This document shows, in pieces, positions 6,616-6,651 of a stretch of 6,651 bases of DNA. Each line of letters opens with the position of its first letter. The first letter of the stretch is position 1. Made by a program: the position numbers and the translations under genes. This DNA comes from Pseudomonadaceae bacterium UBA5811 (GTDB taxonomy: Bacteria > Pseudomonadota > Gammaproteobacteria > Pseudomonadales > Pseudomonadaceae). A model generated the notes under the pieces. That model did not search any database. It was not told the origin of the DNA and saw only the letters and a program-made list of their open reading frames with translations. The DNA lies in NCBI GenBank assembly GCA_002417905.1, contig DIDB01000025.1:1-6651 (forward strand), given 5' to 3'.

Positions 6616-6651
6616 CTGTCTCTTATACACCTCCGACGCTGCCGACGAAGA
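6616..6651. other. Illumina Nextera transposase adapter at the contig end (not genomic)
   Basis: CTGTCTCTTATACAC (6616-6630) is the first 15 bases of the Tn5 mosaic end as read through into a Nextera adapter. GACGCTGCCGACGA (6635-6648) is the adapter part that follows the mosaic end on one library side. Against the standard 33-base adapter there are two differences, at 6631 (A to C) and 6634 (T to C), with no length change. The final three bases would fall in the sample index. The reverse complement of the first 15 bases translates as VYKRQ, a familiar false N-terminus in metagenomic protein sets. This stretch should be trimmed. Confidence 0.97.

Noticed and set aside
5968..6630. A complete short single-HKD phospholipase D protein
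   Set aside because: The start codon and first five residues are adapter-derived, and the remainder corresponds to the C-terminal portion of a two-HKD cardiolipin synthase.
6616..6634. A Tn5-like transposon end or mobile element at the right edge
   Set aside because: The mosaic-end sequence is followed directly by Nextera primer sequence, so it comes from library preparation rather than a resident transposon.
1..6651. A defence island, CRISPR array, phage remnant, toxin-antitoxin pair or other new system
   Set aside because: All coding space is taken by four complete genes and one partial gene, four of them of familiar families and one a small lipoprotein. No direct-repeat arrays, att-like repeats, tRNA genes or integrase/transposase motifs were seen on either strand.

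Overview
The window is an ordinary high-GC chromosomal segment from a gammaproteobacterium. Its photolyase and Rep helicase align almost residue for residue, from memory, with the Escherichia coli proteins (Rep has the same 673-residue length). The species cannot be fixed from sequence alone. The high GC content and the periplasmic-sensor GGDEF protein would suit a free-living or environmental lineage. The last 36 bases are not genomic: positions 6616-6648 read as an Illumina Nextera (Tn5 mosaic end plus read-1 side) adapter, so this is the end of an assembled contig, probably from shotgun or metagenomic data.

Layout, left to right. 1-1440 (+): class I CPD photolyase (phrB), with its ATG at the first base of the window. 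1430-2038 (-): a small predicted outer-membrane lipoprotein of unknown function, converging on phrB and overlapping it by 11 bp. 2039-2170: a 132-bp divergent intergenic region with candidate promoters for the lipoprotein and for rep. 2171-4192 (+): complete ATP-dependent DNA helicase Rep. 4194-5819 (-): membrane-anchored diguanylate cyclase with a periplasmic sensor region and intact GGDEF active and inhibitory sites; its stop codon lies 1 bp from the rep stop. 5820-5967: a 148-bp gap with a short palindrome and a GC-rich inverted repeat, but no clear terminator. 5968-6615 (-): the C-terminal 215 residues of a ClsA-type cardiolipin synthase, cut off by the contig end. 6616-6651: adapter.

The genes do not form one pathway. 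They are two plus-strand DNA-maintenance genes (light-driven repair, replication-fork helicase) alternating with minus-strand envelope or signalling genes (lipoprotein, c-di-GMP synthesis, cardiolipin synthesis). Both convergent junctions are extremely tight and lack a recognisable intrinsic terminator. I found no tRNA, rRNA, CRISPR array, insertion sequence, phage gene or toxin-antitoxin module, and no evidence of a novel system. The most consequential observation is the adapter, which creates a false start codon and five false N-terminal residues on the cardiolipin synthase.
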